Origin: Actinomyces oris
GTDB lineage: Bacteria; Actinomycetota; Actinomycetes; Actinomycetales; Actinomycetaceae
Assembly (NCBI RefSeq): GCF_001937665.1
Contig: NZ_MSKL01000010.1
Coordinates: forward strand, 63,244-100,831
Direction of reading: 5' to 3'
DNA: 37,588 nt
Under the pieces are notes generated by a model. That model was not told the origin of the DNA, did no database searches, and saw only the letters and a list, made by a program, of their open reading frames with translations. The number at the start of each line of letters is the position of its first letter. Positions within the stretch are counted from its first letter, which is position 1. The position numbers were made by a program, and so were the translations under genes. Shown here piece after piece: positions 1 to 7,857 of this stretch.

Positions 1-197
1 ACGCGGTGTCGGTTGGTGGAGCAGATTCAGTGGGCAGTTGGTCCGGTGTGATGTGGCGCTGTCCGATCCACATCAGAACTACCAGTTCAGCTTCACTAGT
101 GTCCTAGCCGTGTCGGAATATCAACGAAAAATCACTCCCCAAACCCTAACCCCGCCAAAGCATCTTGAGCCAGGTGTGAAAGTTGACTTTCACTGTA

Positions 198-1922
198 TTA
201 ATGCATGTTCGGCATCCTCCAAATTTCGTCGAACGCTAGCGCTCCGATAGTTTGAGTTCGTCTCATTATGTCGGACTCGTCCCAGGTTTCATTTGAAAGA
301 GCTCCGGCAGTATCGGACATCGGGCTCCTGTCTTTGATAATCTGCCGTTTTTCCGAATAGGGCTTGTTTGCGAGATCTCGACCATTAATCCGGTTGTTAA
401 CAAGAAGAAGATTTCCGATTGACCCGACCGTCATCTCAAGATCCGGATCCTCTTTCGCGGCAGATTGAGGTAGCAGGTGTTCGATCGACGGACCATCGAT
501 CTTAAAGCCGCCATGTTGTGTTTTTGTGAGTCTTTCCAGTGTGTACTGAATTATTCTCTTGTCTGAATTATTTCGCTTGGTGTATACGAATCGGTTTTCG
601 AATGCCAGCATGAACTGGTCTCGACTAGGAGCCCTTTCGATTAGTTTGTTTGTTATGGCCCTCAGTACTGCTGCCTGTTCTCCGGGGGAATTGGATGCTG
701 CATGAAGATCTCTTGCCGCCTTAGCGTACATTTGCGAAACCCCGCCGCTGCTTGTTAACTTTGAGACTATCGTATATTGGTAATGGAAAGACTCTATCAC
801 ATTCAGCATTGTATTAAATTTCCCAGGTTTCAAGTGCTCTTCTCGCACGGCGCGGACGAGGGCTAGTAGCAAGGGGGCGGGCTGCACCACTCCGAAGAGT
901 TCGAGGCCACGGAGTGCCTGCTCTCCTTCGACTAGATTCCCTCCCCAGTCTGAAAGTATTTCAGGAGTCATTGCTTGCCGATAATACTTAGAGTCCTTTT
1001 CCAGCCATAATAGGTGTTTTTTGGCCGATTCTTTGTCGGTGATTTTACCTTTGAACTCACTGAACAGGTGTTGTTCGGACGTGTAGTCGTTTCTAGATAG
1101 CCACCAGTGTTGCAGGTATCTGTTTGGATTTAAACGTCGGTGCTTTTCTGTGGCTTCAAGTTGTGCTCGCATTGATGTCCACTGAACTTTGGGGCCGTCG
1201 GCGAGAACATTCCCGGAACCTCGCGATAGGCTAAGAAGATGATTCTTAAGAAGGTCGACAACTTCGAGATTCTTACCGCGACTATTGATCGTTTCGAAGA
1301 TTGTGTACGCATCATCCTCATTGTCGTTAGTAATGAGAATAATTCGTAGATCTAGCAACTGTTTTCTCAGATGCTTGAGTTGGTTGATTTGAGCTTCGCG
1401 ATTCTCTTCTTTGCTCAGAAGATCTTCGATGTTTTGTTGGATATTCTTGTTGATTGTGTCAAGATTCCTTTCCTCTTCGGTTCTTGGCTTCATAGTCCTA
1501 TTTGGAGATTGTTGCAATATTGCGTGAGGGAAGTAGTTTGACCCATTCTCGACAATTAGCGAGAATGTCACTTCCCCGTCGTCGTTTTGTTTCTGAATGA
1601 GCTGATGTAGTGCGCTCGCAAGGTCATTCTCGTCGAATTCTGCAAATTTGTCTCTGATAGCGCACAGCATCATCATGATAGTGGTGAGACGTTGCTGCCC
1701 ATCGACAACGCGTGCGACGTGGGAGTCCCGTTCTTGCCATATCACCATTGGACCGATAAAATATCCAGTCGATTCATCTTTTGTTAGATCTCGCCAGAAA
1801 TCAGCAAAATTGTCTCCGTCCCAACTGAACGGTCTTTGAAAGCGAGGGATGACGTAGTAGTTGTCATTTCGAAGCATGTCTCGGAGCGTCGTCTTTGACG
1901 GCTCGAACTGGATTTCAGGCAT
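198..1922 (-). CDS. DUF262/DUF1524 (GmrSD-like) protein, probable defence nuclease
   Basis: This 574-residue protein has the two-part layout of the GmrSD/SspE-type family. The N-terminal DUF262 domain shows IPRFQRPFSW (25-34) and the nucleotide-handling motif DGQQR (74-78). The C-terminal DUF1524 domain carries the HNH-like EHLLPQ motif (481-486) followed by GNLLLVNN. In known members DUF262 binds or hydrolyses nucleotide and DUF1524 cuts modified or phage DNA; that role is inferred here. An AGGAG sits 5 nt before the ATG, which fixes the start. It lies downstream of a methyltransferase/Vsr pair in the same orientation, about 200 bp away. Its base composition is visibly AT-richer than any other gene in the window, a sign of transfer. 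It could be a type IV enzyme or an accessory of the neighbouring restriction system. Confidence 0.85.
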   Translation of the reverse strand: MPEIQFEPSKTTLRDMLRNDNYYVIPRFQRPFSWDGDNFADFWRDLTKDESTGYFIGPMVIWQERDSHVARVVDGQQRLTTIMMMLCAIRDKFAEFDENDLASALHQLIQKQNDDGEVTFSLIVENGSNYFPHAILQQSPNRTMKPRTEEERNLDTINKNIQQNIEDLLSKEENREAQINQLKHLRKQLLDLRIILITNDNEDDAYTIFETINSRGKNLEVVDLLKNHLLSLSRGSGNVLADGPKVQWTSMRAQLEATEKHRRLNPNRYLQHWWLSRNDYTSEQHLFSEFKGKITDKESAKKHLLWLEKDSKYYRQAMTPEILSDWGGNLVEGEQALRGLELFGVVQPAPLLLALVRAVREEHLKPGKFNTMLNVIESFHYQYTIVSKLTSSGGVSQMYAKAARDLHAASNSPGEQAAVLRAITNKLIERAPSRDQFMLAFENRFVYTKRNNSDKRIIQYTLERLTKTQHGGFKIDGPSIEHLLPQSAAKEDPDLEMTVGSIGNLLLVNNRINGRDLANKPYSEKRQIIKDRSPMSDTAGALSNETWDESDIMRRTQTIGALAFDEIWRMPNMH

Positions 1923-2120
1923 CAGTTCTCCTAGGTGATTGTCTCCCAGGGTCAGACAGATTTCAAGTATCTGCTTCAGACCTGGGGGTGTCAGACGCTG
2001 TTGTCTTGACGGATAGAATCATAACGCTAGATGAGTGGCTTTACGCAATACTGGGACGACTGTGGAATAAAAGACGAACGAGTTATGGGCTTAAGGGTGG
2101 CAATAGTGATAGATAATGAT

Positions 2121-2597
2121 TCAGGCGGGGAAGTCATTTTTTTGTAACGCCTGGATAACAATTTTTGCGGAACTGTTGACATTCTCATGTTCCCATATGT
2201 GGACGACCGTCCACCCAAGGGCACCGAGCTTTTCGTCGGTGTCGCGGTCGCGGGCCTGGTTCTTCGCGATCTTCCACTGCCACCACTCGGAGTTTCGGCC
2301 GGGCATGGTCCCGTGCTCAGGGCAGCCGTGCCAGAAACATCCGTCTACCTGTACCGCCACCTTCTTCCCAGGGAAGGCAATGTCGACCTTGCGGCGCGGA
2401 ATCCCCGGAACTTTGTACTGCACCCGATAGCGCAGTCCCATCCGCCACAGAGTCCGCCGCAGTTCCATCTCGGGTGAGGTGTCGCGCCGAGACAGGCTGG
2501 AGTAGCGAGCGCTCACCTTTGGATCTGCGGGCTTGTCTCGCGCTGGTTCGGGAGCGTGCAGTGGGTTGGACGCGCCATCATCCGATGGTGCAGCCAT
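2121..2597 (-). CDS. vsr: Very short patch repair (Vsr) mismatch endonuclease
   Basis: This 158-residue protein matches the Vsr family. It has RDTSPE (38-43), the predicted catalytic aspartate in VDIAFPGKK (D72), the zinc-ligand FWHGCPEH segment (88-95) and WEHE (135-138). Vsr nicks next to the T of T:G mismatches that arise when 5-methylcytosine is deaminated, limiting mutation at sites methylated by a partner C5 methyltransferase. The ATG at 2597 is preferred over an in-frame ATG at 2720 because it follows GAGGTGA by 7 nt and lies 7 nt after the methyltransferase stop. The longer start would overlap the methyltransferase by over 100 bp and adds unconserved sequence. Co-translation with the methyltransferase is likely. 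Confidence 0.92.
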   Translation of the reverse strand: MAAPSDDGASNPLHAPEPARDKPADPKVSARYSSLSRRDTSPEMELRRTLWRMGLRYRVQYKVPGIPRRKVDIAFPGKKVAVQVDGCFWHGCPEHGTMPGRNSEWWQWKIAKNQARDRDTDEKLGALGWTVVHIWEHENVNSSAKIVIQALQKNDFPA

Positions 2598-2604
2598 GCA
2601 TACA

Positions 2605-3951
2605 TCACCTCGCCAGTAGCTTGCGGACCGCCTCGTCAGGGCTTGTGGGAGCGGCATCCACTGCGTTGAGGATACGGCGCCCGGACGCCGTCGACTCGAG
2701 GATGCGGCGGTCTCGGTCACAGTGCATCTTGAGCATGTTCCAGACCACGCCTACGTTGACGCCGTTCCCCAGTTGCTTGTAGGTCTTGGCGTCGGGTTGG
2801 CCGGCAAAAGAGAACTCATCCGGGAACCCCTGAAGGCGGGCGGCTTCCTGCGGTGCCAGCCGGCGACGCTGCTTCCCGACGATACTGGTCTGTGTGATAG
2901 CGACGAGCGCGGGAACGTAGGTGGCGGGCTTCGCGCGTAGACCCGATGGGCGGAAGTGCATGAGGCAGTCCCAGAGGGACTCGATGTCCTGTGCCTGCCA
3001 CTCAAGCTTACGGCGCGACGGCGGAAAGTCCTTCACGCCAGAGGTGGTCATCCAGGCTCGACACCAGGCTGCGTTCTCGGTAAAGAGCTGCGCGTTCTTG
3101 CGTAGGAAGTTCATCTTCCAGGCGGGAACGTCATCGAGCTCTCCCGACTCGATCTGGATCTCCAGGTCCTCGGTCGTCTGCCAGGCATCGACCCAGATGG
3201 GGAACCCCGGTAGCTTCTTCCCAGGGTTGTGGTCGCGGAACCGCTTCACCCACTTGTCCCAAGCATTGATCCAGTCCTTCTCCGCCCTCGACAGGTCGTA
3301 GCCCTCGACGTCAGCGAGCAGGTAGTCGTCTATCTTCCAGTCGACTGGTTTATCGGCGTACAGCTCTCTGGGCCTCGCCACTGGCTGGGGGGCTGTCGAC
3401 TCGATACCTTCAGGGTCATACGTGGCGGTGATGAAGACTCGCTCCCTGACCTGGGGTCGCCCTCCCCGCTCTGGGCCGAGTTGGTGCGGCGAGAGGATGG
3501 CGGGGGTGTCTGCGATGCGATACCCCTCTTCCCTCAGGGACTTGACGATGACCTCCCACTCGTGTGCGTGGCGCGGTCCGGCAAGGTTTCGAACGTTCTC
3601 GAGAAGAAGCACTGTGGGGTGACGTTCCTGGACGATTTTGAGGATGTTGAAGTAGAGCGTGCCCCGCACCTCGTCCAGCATCCCAGCTTGGGCGCCGGAC
3701 TTGGAGAAGGGCTGGCATGGGAACCCCGCGGCAAGGATGTCATGGGGCTGGATCCTGTCGGACACGCCGTCGTCGTTGGCGTCGACCGTGATGTCACCGA
3801 GGGCGTCGATGCCCCAGTTCTGCTCGTAGATGCGGGCTGCGTCCTTGTCGATCTCGACCGCGTAGGTGCACCGGCCACCCATCCCGGACAGAGCAGCGTG
3901 GAAGCCGCCGATCCCTGCGAAGAGGTCGGTGTAGGTGAACTTCTCGGTCAT
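2605..3951 (-). CDS. DNA (cytosine-5)-methyltransferase of a restriction-modification system
   Basis: This 448-residue enzyme has the C5-methyltransferase motifs in canonical order: SAM-binding motif I DLFAGIGGF (9-17), catalytic motif IV GFPCQPFS with Cys79, motif VI LLENVRN (117-122), motif VIII QVRERVFI (167-174), motif IX RRLAPQEAARLQGFPDEF (from 363) and motif X QLGNGVNVGV (393-402). The stretch of about 190 residues between VIII and IX is the target-recognition region; the recognised sequence cannot be read from it. The start at 3951 puts motif I near the N-terminus. An ATG 18 bp further upstream is possible. Neither has a strong ribosome site, but TAGCTT lies 5 nt before 3951, so a leaderless transcript is conceivable. 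It sits between a probable restriction enzyme gene and vsr. Confidence 0.93.
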   Translation of the reverse strand: MTEKFTYTDLFAGIGGFHAALSGMGGRCTYAVEIDKDAARIYEQNWGIDALGDITVDANDDGVSDRIQPHDILAAGFPCQPFSKSGAQAGMLDEVRGTLYFNILKIVQERHPTVLLLENVRNLAGPRHAHEWEVIVKSLREEGYRIADTPAILSPHQLGPERGGRPQVRERVFITATYDPEGIESTAPQPVARPRELYADKPVDWKIDDYLLADVEGYDLSRAEKDWINAWDKWVKRFRDHNPGKKLPGFPIWVDAWQTTEDLEIQIESGELDDVPAWKMNFLRKNAQLFTENAAWCRAWMTTSGVKDFPPSRRKLEWQAQDIESLWDCLMHFRPSGLRAKPATYVPALVAITQTSIVGKQRRRLAPQEAARLQGFPDEFSFAGQPDAKTYKQLGNGVNVGVVWNMLKMHCDRDRRILESTASGRRILNAVDAAPTSPDEAVRKLLAR

Positions 3952-3997
3952 GAGCCAAGCTAAACACATGTTCGAGCTGAAGGGAAGCTCTGTTCAC

Positions 3998-4015
3998 CGT
4001 GAGCTTGGGCTCACG
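3998..4015. promoter_or_regulatory. Hairpin at the restriction-enzyme stop codon
   Basis: CGTGAGC and GCTCACG form a perfect 7-bp stem with a TTGG loop. The hairpin spans the stop codon of the putative restriction enzyme and lies about 50 bp upstream of the methyltransferase start. There is no T-tract on either side. It could attenuate read-through from the nuclease into the methyltransferase gene or be an operator. The function is inferred. Confidence 0.35.
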
Positions 4016-5351
4016 CTGCGAAGTCATGCTGTGCCATCACAATCCCCGCCTCCTGAGCCTTGCGGAGCACCAGATCCAGCTTCGGCCTCCTCGGCTTGCC
4101 GCTCGGCTGGTGTCCTTGTCTGAACACCTTCAGCACACCATCGGCAAGTGCTTGTTCGACCTCGGCGGTTCCCTGGAAGACGTACGCCTGCAACGTGACA
4201 GGGTGCAGAGAGACCTTGAGCCGCCGAGGACGCGGGGACCTCGATTCGGAGGCGCCTCGCATCTTCCGGTGCCAGGCGTCGAACTCGATGAAACCGTCAA
4301 AGGATGAGGCTCCGGACAGGATCAGGAAGCCGATCGAACCACGCTCGTCAACGCACTGCAGGATGGACTCGTGGTCGTTGAGCAATGCCTCGCCAGACAC
4401 TTTTTCAGGGGAAGCAAGTTTCTCCTGCCCATGGGTCTTGAGGTCCCACACGAAGTTGCGGGCGTAGTCAAACTCGGTGGCGCCGATGCGGACTGGCCCT
4501 CCGCCGTAGGCGTTGATGAGAGCAGGGAGACCCACGAACTCGAAGTACCAGCCCGCCCATTCTGTTCCTCTTGCCTTGCTGTACTCACTCTTCAGCATCT
4601 CCTGGACGCATGCCCTCCCGTCCCAGTGAGATGGGCAGGATGCTGCCAGCGCTGCTACGAGTAACCGAGCCTCCTGCTGCAGACGGATCAACTTAGTGCC
4701 GTGGCCGTGGAGCACCCGCTGTTCAGCCCCTGCAAGAACAGCGTTGAGCCCATTGAGTGTGACGGTCTGACCAGAGGACCAGCACGAGTCGTTCCAGGGC
4801 ATGTCAAGCGCTGCCGCGATGGCTTCGGCGAGCTTGGTCTTCGTCAGTCGGGAGTCGAGAGGTAGGCCGAGGTTGTCAACGAGGTCCGTCAGCACCGACT
4901 TCCTCTCCTTGCTTCCCGGGCCCAGATCCTGCGGACGTCCGCCTGTGATCGAGGAGATACGCCGAACCGCCTCGAGTTTGTCGCGTGCGGGAGCGAACCA
5001 GTCAGGCAATGTCGGGATGACTCCACGCATCTCCCGTACCGCCCGACGCTGAAGCTCAGCCTCAGTCGCAGCCAGGATGGCGTTGAGCCCTCGCAAGGTG
5101 ATGGTTTGCCCCGTTGAGGAGAAGGAACGATCCCATGCTTGGTCGAGCGCTTCGAGTATCTGACGTGCAAGTACGTCCTTCGGTGCGCTCTCGTCAACAT
5201 CGAGCGAGAGGCACTCGGCAGTCTTAGTCAGTACCGACTTCTTCTCCTTGCTGCCGGGACCTAACGGCTCGGCTGGAGCCTGCGCGGCGGCGTAGAGCCT
5301 CGCGACCGCCTCAAGCTTGGACTTGGCGGGGAGGAACGACGATGTATCCAT
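4011..5351 (-). CDS. Putative type II restriction endonuclease with tandem N-terminal repeats
   Basis: This 446-residue protein has two clearly homologous N-terminal units, about residues 6-104 and 119-215. Each has a KLEAV helix, an LGPGSKE(K/R)KSVLT block and a GQT(I/V)TL-GLNA(I/V)LA block. The C-terminal half has EWAGWYFEF (264-272) and FDYARNFVWDLK (294-305), which resembles a PD-(D/E)xK nuclease core with D295, D303 and K305 as candidate catalytic residues. Its place directly upstream of a C5 methyltransferase supports a restriction enzyme that cuts the unmethylated site. The repeats are probably DNA-binding modules. The ATG at 5351 is chosen because homology starts there. TACGAT lies 6 nt upstream and no Shine-Dalgarno is seen, so the mRNA may be leaderless. 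The family was not recognised with certainty. Confidence 0.7.
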   Translation of the reverse strand: MDTSSFLPAKSKLEAVARLYAAAQAPAEPLGPGSKEKKSVLTKTAECLSLDVDESAPKDVLARQILEALDQAWDRSFSSTGQTITLRGLNAILAATEAELQRRAVREMRGVIPTLPDWFAPARDKLEAVRRISSITGGRPQDLGPGSKERKSVLTDLVDNLGLPLDSRLTKTKLAEAIAAALDMPWNDSCWSSGQTVTLNGLNAVLAGAEQRVLHGHGTKLIRLQQEARLLVAALAASCPSHWDGRACVQEMLKSEYSKARGTEWAGWYFEFVGLPALINAYGGGPVRIGATEFDYARNFVWDLKTHGQEKLASPEKVSGEALLNDHESILQCVDERGSIGFLILSGASSFDGFIEFDAWHRKMRGASESRSPRPRRLKVSLHPVTLQAYVFQGTAEVEQALADGVLKVFRQGHQPSGKPRRPKLDLVLRKAQEAGIVMAQHDFAA

Positions 5352-5357
5352 GAGCGG

Positions 5358-5363
5358 ATCGTA
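5358..5363 (-). promoter_or_regulatory. Possible -10 box (TACGAT) of the restriction enzyme gene
   Basis: TACGAT on the minus strand lies 6 nt upstream of the ATG at 5351. No Shine-Dalgarno is present, and the same geometry recurs at six other genes in the window, consistent with a leaderless transcript. No good -35 box is visible. Confidence 0.4.
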
Positions 5364-5425
5364 GAACTGCTTCTTCGACGTGGCGTGACTAATGAGAGTT
5401 TTGTCCCGAGCGGTTGTTCTCCCGT

Positions 5426-6169
5426 TTACCCATCCACCCGCACCAGCCGGACGATGCCGGTTATCTGAGCGGCCGTCGTCCAGGCCAGGATGATGAGTCC
5501 GGCAGAGGTGACCTCCGCCCGCGATGCGTCCGCCGTCAGCCAGATCTGGGCCGCCTGGCCCGGTAGCCGGCGGGCGGCGTCGCCCAGGAACACGGCCAGC
5601 TGCGGTGCCAGAATCACCAGCACCACGGCCGCCGTGGACGCACCGATGACGCTGCGCAGCGCCGCACCGAGCCCGGCCGCCAGCAGCAGCGCAGCCGTCA
5701 ACCAGACCACGGTCCTTCCGCCGGCCCACAACGCCGCCGTCGAGATCGTCGGGCACGCGGCCAGGCTCGCCCCGACCAAGACGCTCGACGCCACCAGTCC
5801 CGTACCGGTCAGCACCATGAGCCGTGCCGCCGCCAGCCGTCCTCGCGCTGGCGTCACCAGCAGACTCGTCACGCCCTGCGCCGTGGAATGCTCGGCACCC
5901 GCCGCGGCCACACCGGCCGCCACGAAGCCGATCTGCACCGCCAGCGTCCACATCGGAGCGATCGCCTCGAATCCAAAGTCCCGCCCATCCACCACGTTCT
6001 GCGGGATCGACATGACCATGGCGACCGCAGCCGCGCCCGCCACCGCCGCCGACCACCACATCGCCGGCAGCGTCACCACCTTCAGCAGCTCCGCGTGCAG
6101 TGCCCGCCCCCAGGCTGTCGTCACCCCTGCGGTAGCCCTCACCCTGCTGGTTGCACCGGCTCCGCTCAT
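5426..6169 (-). CDS. ABC-2-type transporter permease
   Basis: This 247-residue integral membrane protein has about six hydrophobic segments and a LHAELLKVVTLPAMWW start region typical of bacitracin/lantibiotic-type ABC permeases, where an amphipathic helix precedes the first membrane span. It is the last gene of an ATPase-permease-permease operon. Its ATG overlaps the TGA of the preceding permease (ATGA at 6166-6169), which decides this start over an in-frame ATG at 6223. Together with the neighbouring permease it would form the membrane part of an exporter. The substrate is unknown; peptide or antibiotic export is the common role of this family. Confidence 0.8.
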   Translation of the reverse strand: MSGAGATSRVRATAGVTTAWGRALHAELLKVVTLPAMWWSAAVAGAAAVAMVMSIPQNVVDGRDFGFEAIAPMWTLAVQIGFVAAGVAAAGAEHSTAQGVTSLLVTPARGRLAAARLMVLTGTGLVASSVLVGASLAACPTISTAALWAGGRTVVWLTAALLLAAGLGAALRSVIGASTAAVVLVILAPQLAVFLGDAARRLPGQAAQIWLTADASRAEVTSAGLIILAWTTAAQITGIVRLVRVDG

Positions 6170-6975
6170 GCGTCCCGCCTCATCCACACCCAGCAGCACA
6201 CCGCCGCGCACCCGCCCGCCCACGCCGCGCAGACGGAGGCCGCCATCGGGATCGACAGCAGCTCGACGAGCCGGTCGTAGTTGAGCGTCGCCGGGTTCGC
6301 AATGAGCCGCACCGCCGCCGTATCCGGCAGGAACCGGGCCGCATCGGTGGACTTAATGAGCAGCACCCCCGGCGAGAGCATCGTCGACATCGCGACGAGG
6401 ACCGTCATCGACACCAGCGCGCTGCGTGTCGCCATCGCCAGTGCCATCGACGCCATCGCCGAGAACACCCACCACGTCAGGAGCCCCGCCAGCATCCACC
6501 ACGGCACCGGCTCGAAGGGCACGCTCGACCCCAGCAGGTGCCGGCACAGCGAGTAGGTCGCCGCCCACGCCACCGCCAGCAGCACCGTCGCAGCCCCCAG
6601 CACCACAAGCAGCTTCGCGGCCACCGACGCCCCGCGCCGCGGCTGTACCAGCATCGTCGTCGTCACCTGTCGCGGAGCGCTGGAGGCCCCGCTCGTGCGC
6701 GGATCACTCGCGTACTCACTGACTACAACACTCACCGCCAGCACCACGATCCCCGTCGTCCCCACGTACAGCCCGATGATGCCGACATTGCCCAGCTGTG
6801 CCGGCGCATCCGGGTCGCCGGCCGCCAGCCGCGCCGCCAGGTCATGATCCGTGTAGTACTCGATCAGGAGCGGCAGGACGATCGCCAGCGCTGCCCCCAA
6901 CCAGGCCCCCGGCAGGCCCACCGTCTTGCGCACCTCCGCCTTGAGGGAGCGCACCAGCGCCGTCGCCGCGCTCAT
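6166..6975 (-). CDS. ABC transporter permease
   Basis: This 269-residue membrane protein has about six predicted spans. It begins with a cytosolic LVRSLKAEVRKTVGLPGAW segment like that of its downstream partner, and has a large loop between the first two spans. The ATG at 6975 overlaps the TGA of the ATPase gene (ATGA), so the three genes are translationally coupled. Upstream in-frame ATGs would lie inside the ATPase gene and are rejected. It probably pairs with the following permease as a heterodimer. The substrate cannot be read from the sequence. Confidence 0.8.
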   Translation of the reverse strand: MSAATALVRSLKAEVRKTVGLPGAWLGAALAIVLPLLIEYYTDHDLAARLAAGDPDAPAQLGNVGIIGLYVGTTGIVVLAVSVVVSEYASDPRTSGASSAPRQVTTTMLVQPRRGASVAAKLLVVLGAATVLLAVAWAATYSLCRHLLGSSVPFEPVPWWMLAGLLTWWVFSAMASMALAMATRSALVSMTVLVAMSTMLSPGVLLIKSTDAARFLPDTAAVRLIANPATLNYDRLVELLSIPMAASVCAAWAGGCAAVCCWVWMRRDA

Positions 6976-7727
6976 GAACGGCCCCCTTCCTCGCGCTCGG
7001 CCCTGCCGGCCCGACCCTCGACCCTGTCCCCGGTCGGGGCAGTCAGCGAGAAGAAGGCATCCTCCAGGTTTGCGTGACCCGCCGCGACATCCCCCAGCGT
7101 CCCGGCGGCCCGCACCCGCCCGCCGGCGATGACAACGACGTCGTCGGCCACCTCGCCCAGCTCGGCCAGAACATGACTGGACAGCAGGACCGTGCCCCCG
7201 GCGTCGGCCCGCTGCCGAAGCAGCGAGCGGATCCACCGGATCCCCTCCGGGTCCAGGCCGTTGACCGGCTCGTCGAGGACCAGCACCTCCGGGTCGCCCA
7301 GCAGCGCCGTCGCCAGCCCCAGGCGCTGTCCCATTCCCAGGGAGAAGGTGCGCACCCGCCGCCCGGCCGCATCACTCAGCCCGACGACGTCGAGCACCTC
7401 GGCCACCCGGTGCCGACTGATTCCCGCGCCCGAGGCCACCCAACCCAGGTGACCGCGCGCCGTGCGCGAGGGGTGCGCGCCCGAGCCGTCGAGCACCGCC
7501 CCCACCGTGCGCAACGGCTCGCGCAGCTCGCGGTAGGGGCGCCCGCCGATGAGCGCCCGCCCACCGTCGGCCCGGTCCAGCCCCAGCAGACACCGCAGGG
7601 TCGAGGACTTCCCGGCGCCGTTCGGGCCCACGAATCCGGTGACGCGGCCCGGACGGGCCTCCAGGCTCACGCCGTGAAGCACCTCCCGCGCCCCGTGCCG
7701 CTTGACGAGGTTCTCAATACTGATCAT
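6972..7727 (-). CDS. ABC transporter ATPase (BcrA/NatA-like)
   Basis: This 251-residue ATP-binding subunit has Walker A GPNGAGKSS (34-42), a signature motif degenerate to SLGMGQ (129-134) as is common in bacitracin/lantibiotic-type exporters, Walker B VLVLDEP (148-154) and an LLSSHVL switch histidine region. It should drive the two permeases encoded immediately downstream. A GGAG lies about 8 nt before the ATG at 7727. The divergent two-component system starting 130 bp away is the likely regulator, an arrangement known for drug- and peptide-sensing modules. The C-terminal tail after about residue 230 is charged and not part of the core domain. Confidence 0.9.
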   Translation of the reverse strand: MISIENLVKRHGAREVLHGVSLEARPGRVTGFVGPNGAGKSSTLRCLLGLDRADGGRALIGGRPYRELREPLRTVGAVLDGSGAHPSRTARGHLGWVASGAGISRHRVAEVLDVVGLSDAAGRRVRTFSLGMGQRLGLATALLGDPEVLVLDEPVNGLDPEGIRWIRSLLRQRADAGGTVLLSSHVLAELGEVADDVVVIAGGRVRAAGTLGDVAAGHANLEDAFFSLTAPTGDRVEGRAGRAEREEGGRS

Positions 7728-7845
7728 GGGTCAACTCCAGCGCGCCGAGCGGCAGCGCGCATCGGCCGCCCAGCCGAAGTGGTTCCACCGCCTCAGACCC
7801 AAGTCCGTCAGACCCCGGTTCGATGAAGCGTCCGGGCCGCCTTCC

Positions 7846-7851
7846 TAGACT
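7846..7851 (+). promoter_or_regulatory. Possible -10 box (TAGACT) of the histidine kinase gene
   Basis: TAGACT lies 6 nt before the GTG at 7858 with no Shine-Dalgarno between, which suggests transcription starts at or next to the start codon. The divergent ABC operon starts at 7727, so the 130-bp gap probably contains both promoters. Confidence 0.45.
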
Positions 7852-7857
7852 GGCCGC

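Noticed and set aside
38-250. 70-residue plus-strand frame at the left edge
   Set aside because: It has no ribosome site and no family resemblance, and it overlaps the 3' end of the DUF262 gene.
5352-6059. N-terminal extension of the restriction-enzyme reading frame by 236 codons
   Set aside because: It runs antisense-like through another frame of the ABC permease gene on the same strand, is Gly/Arg-rich without domain character, and lies upstream of a well-placed ATG and -10 box.
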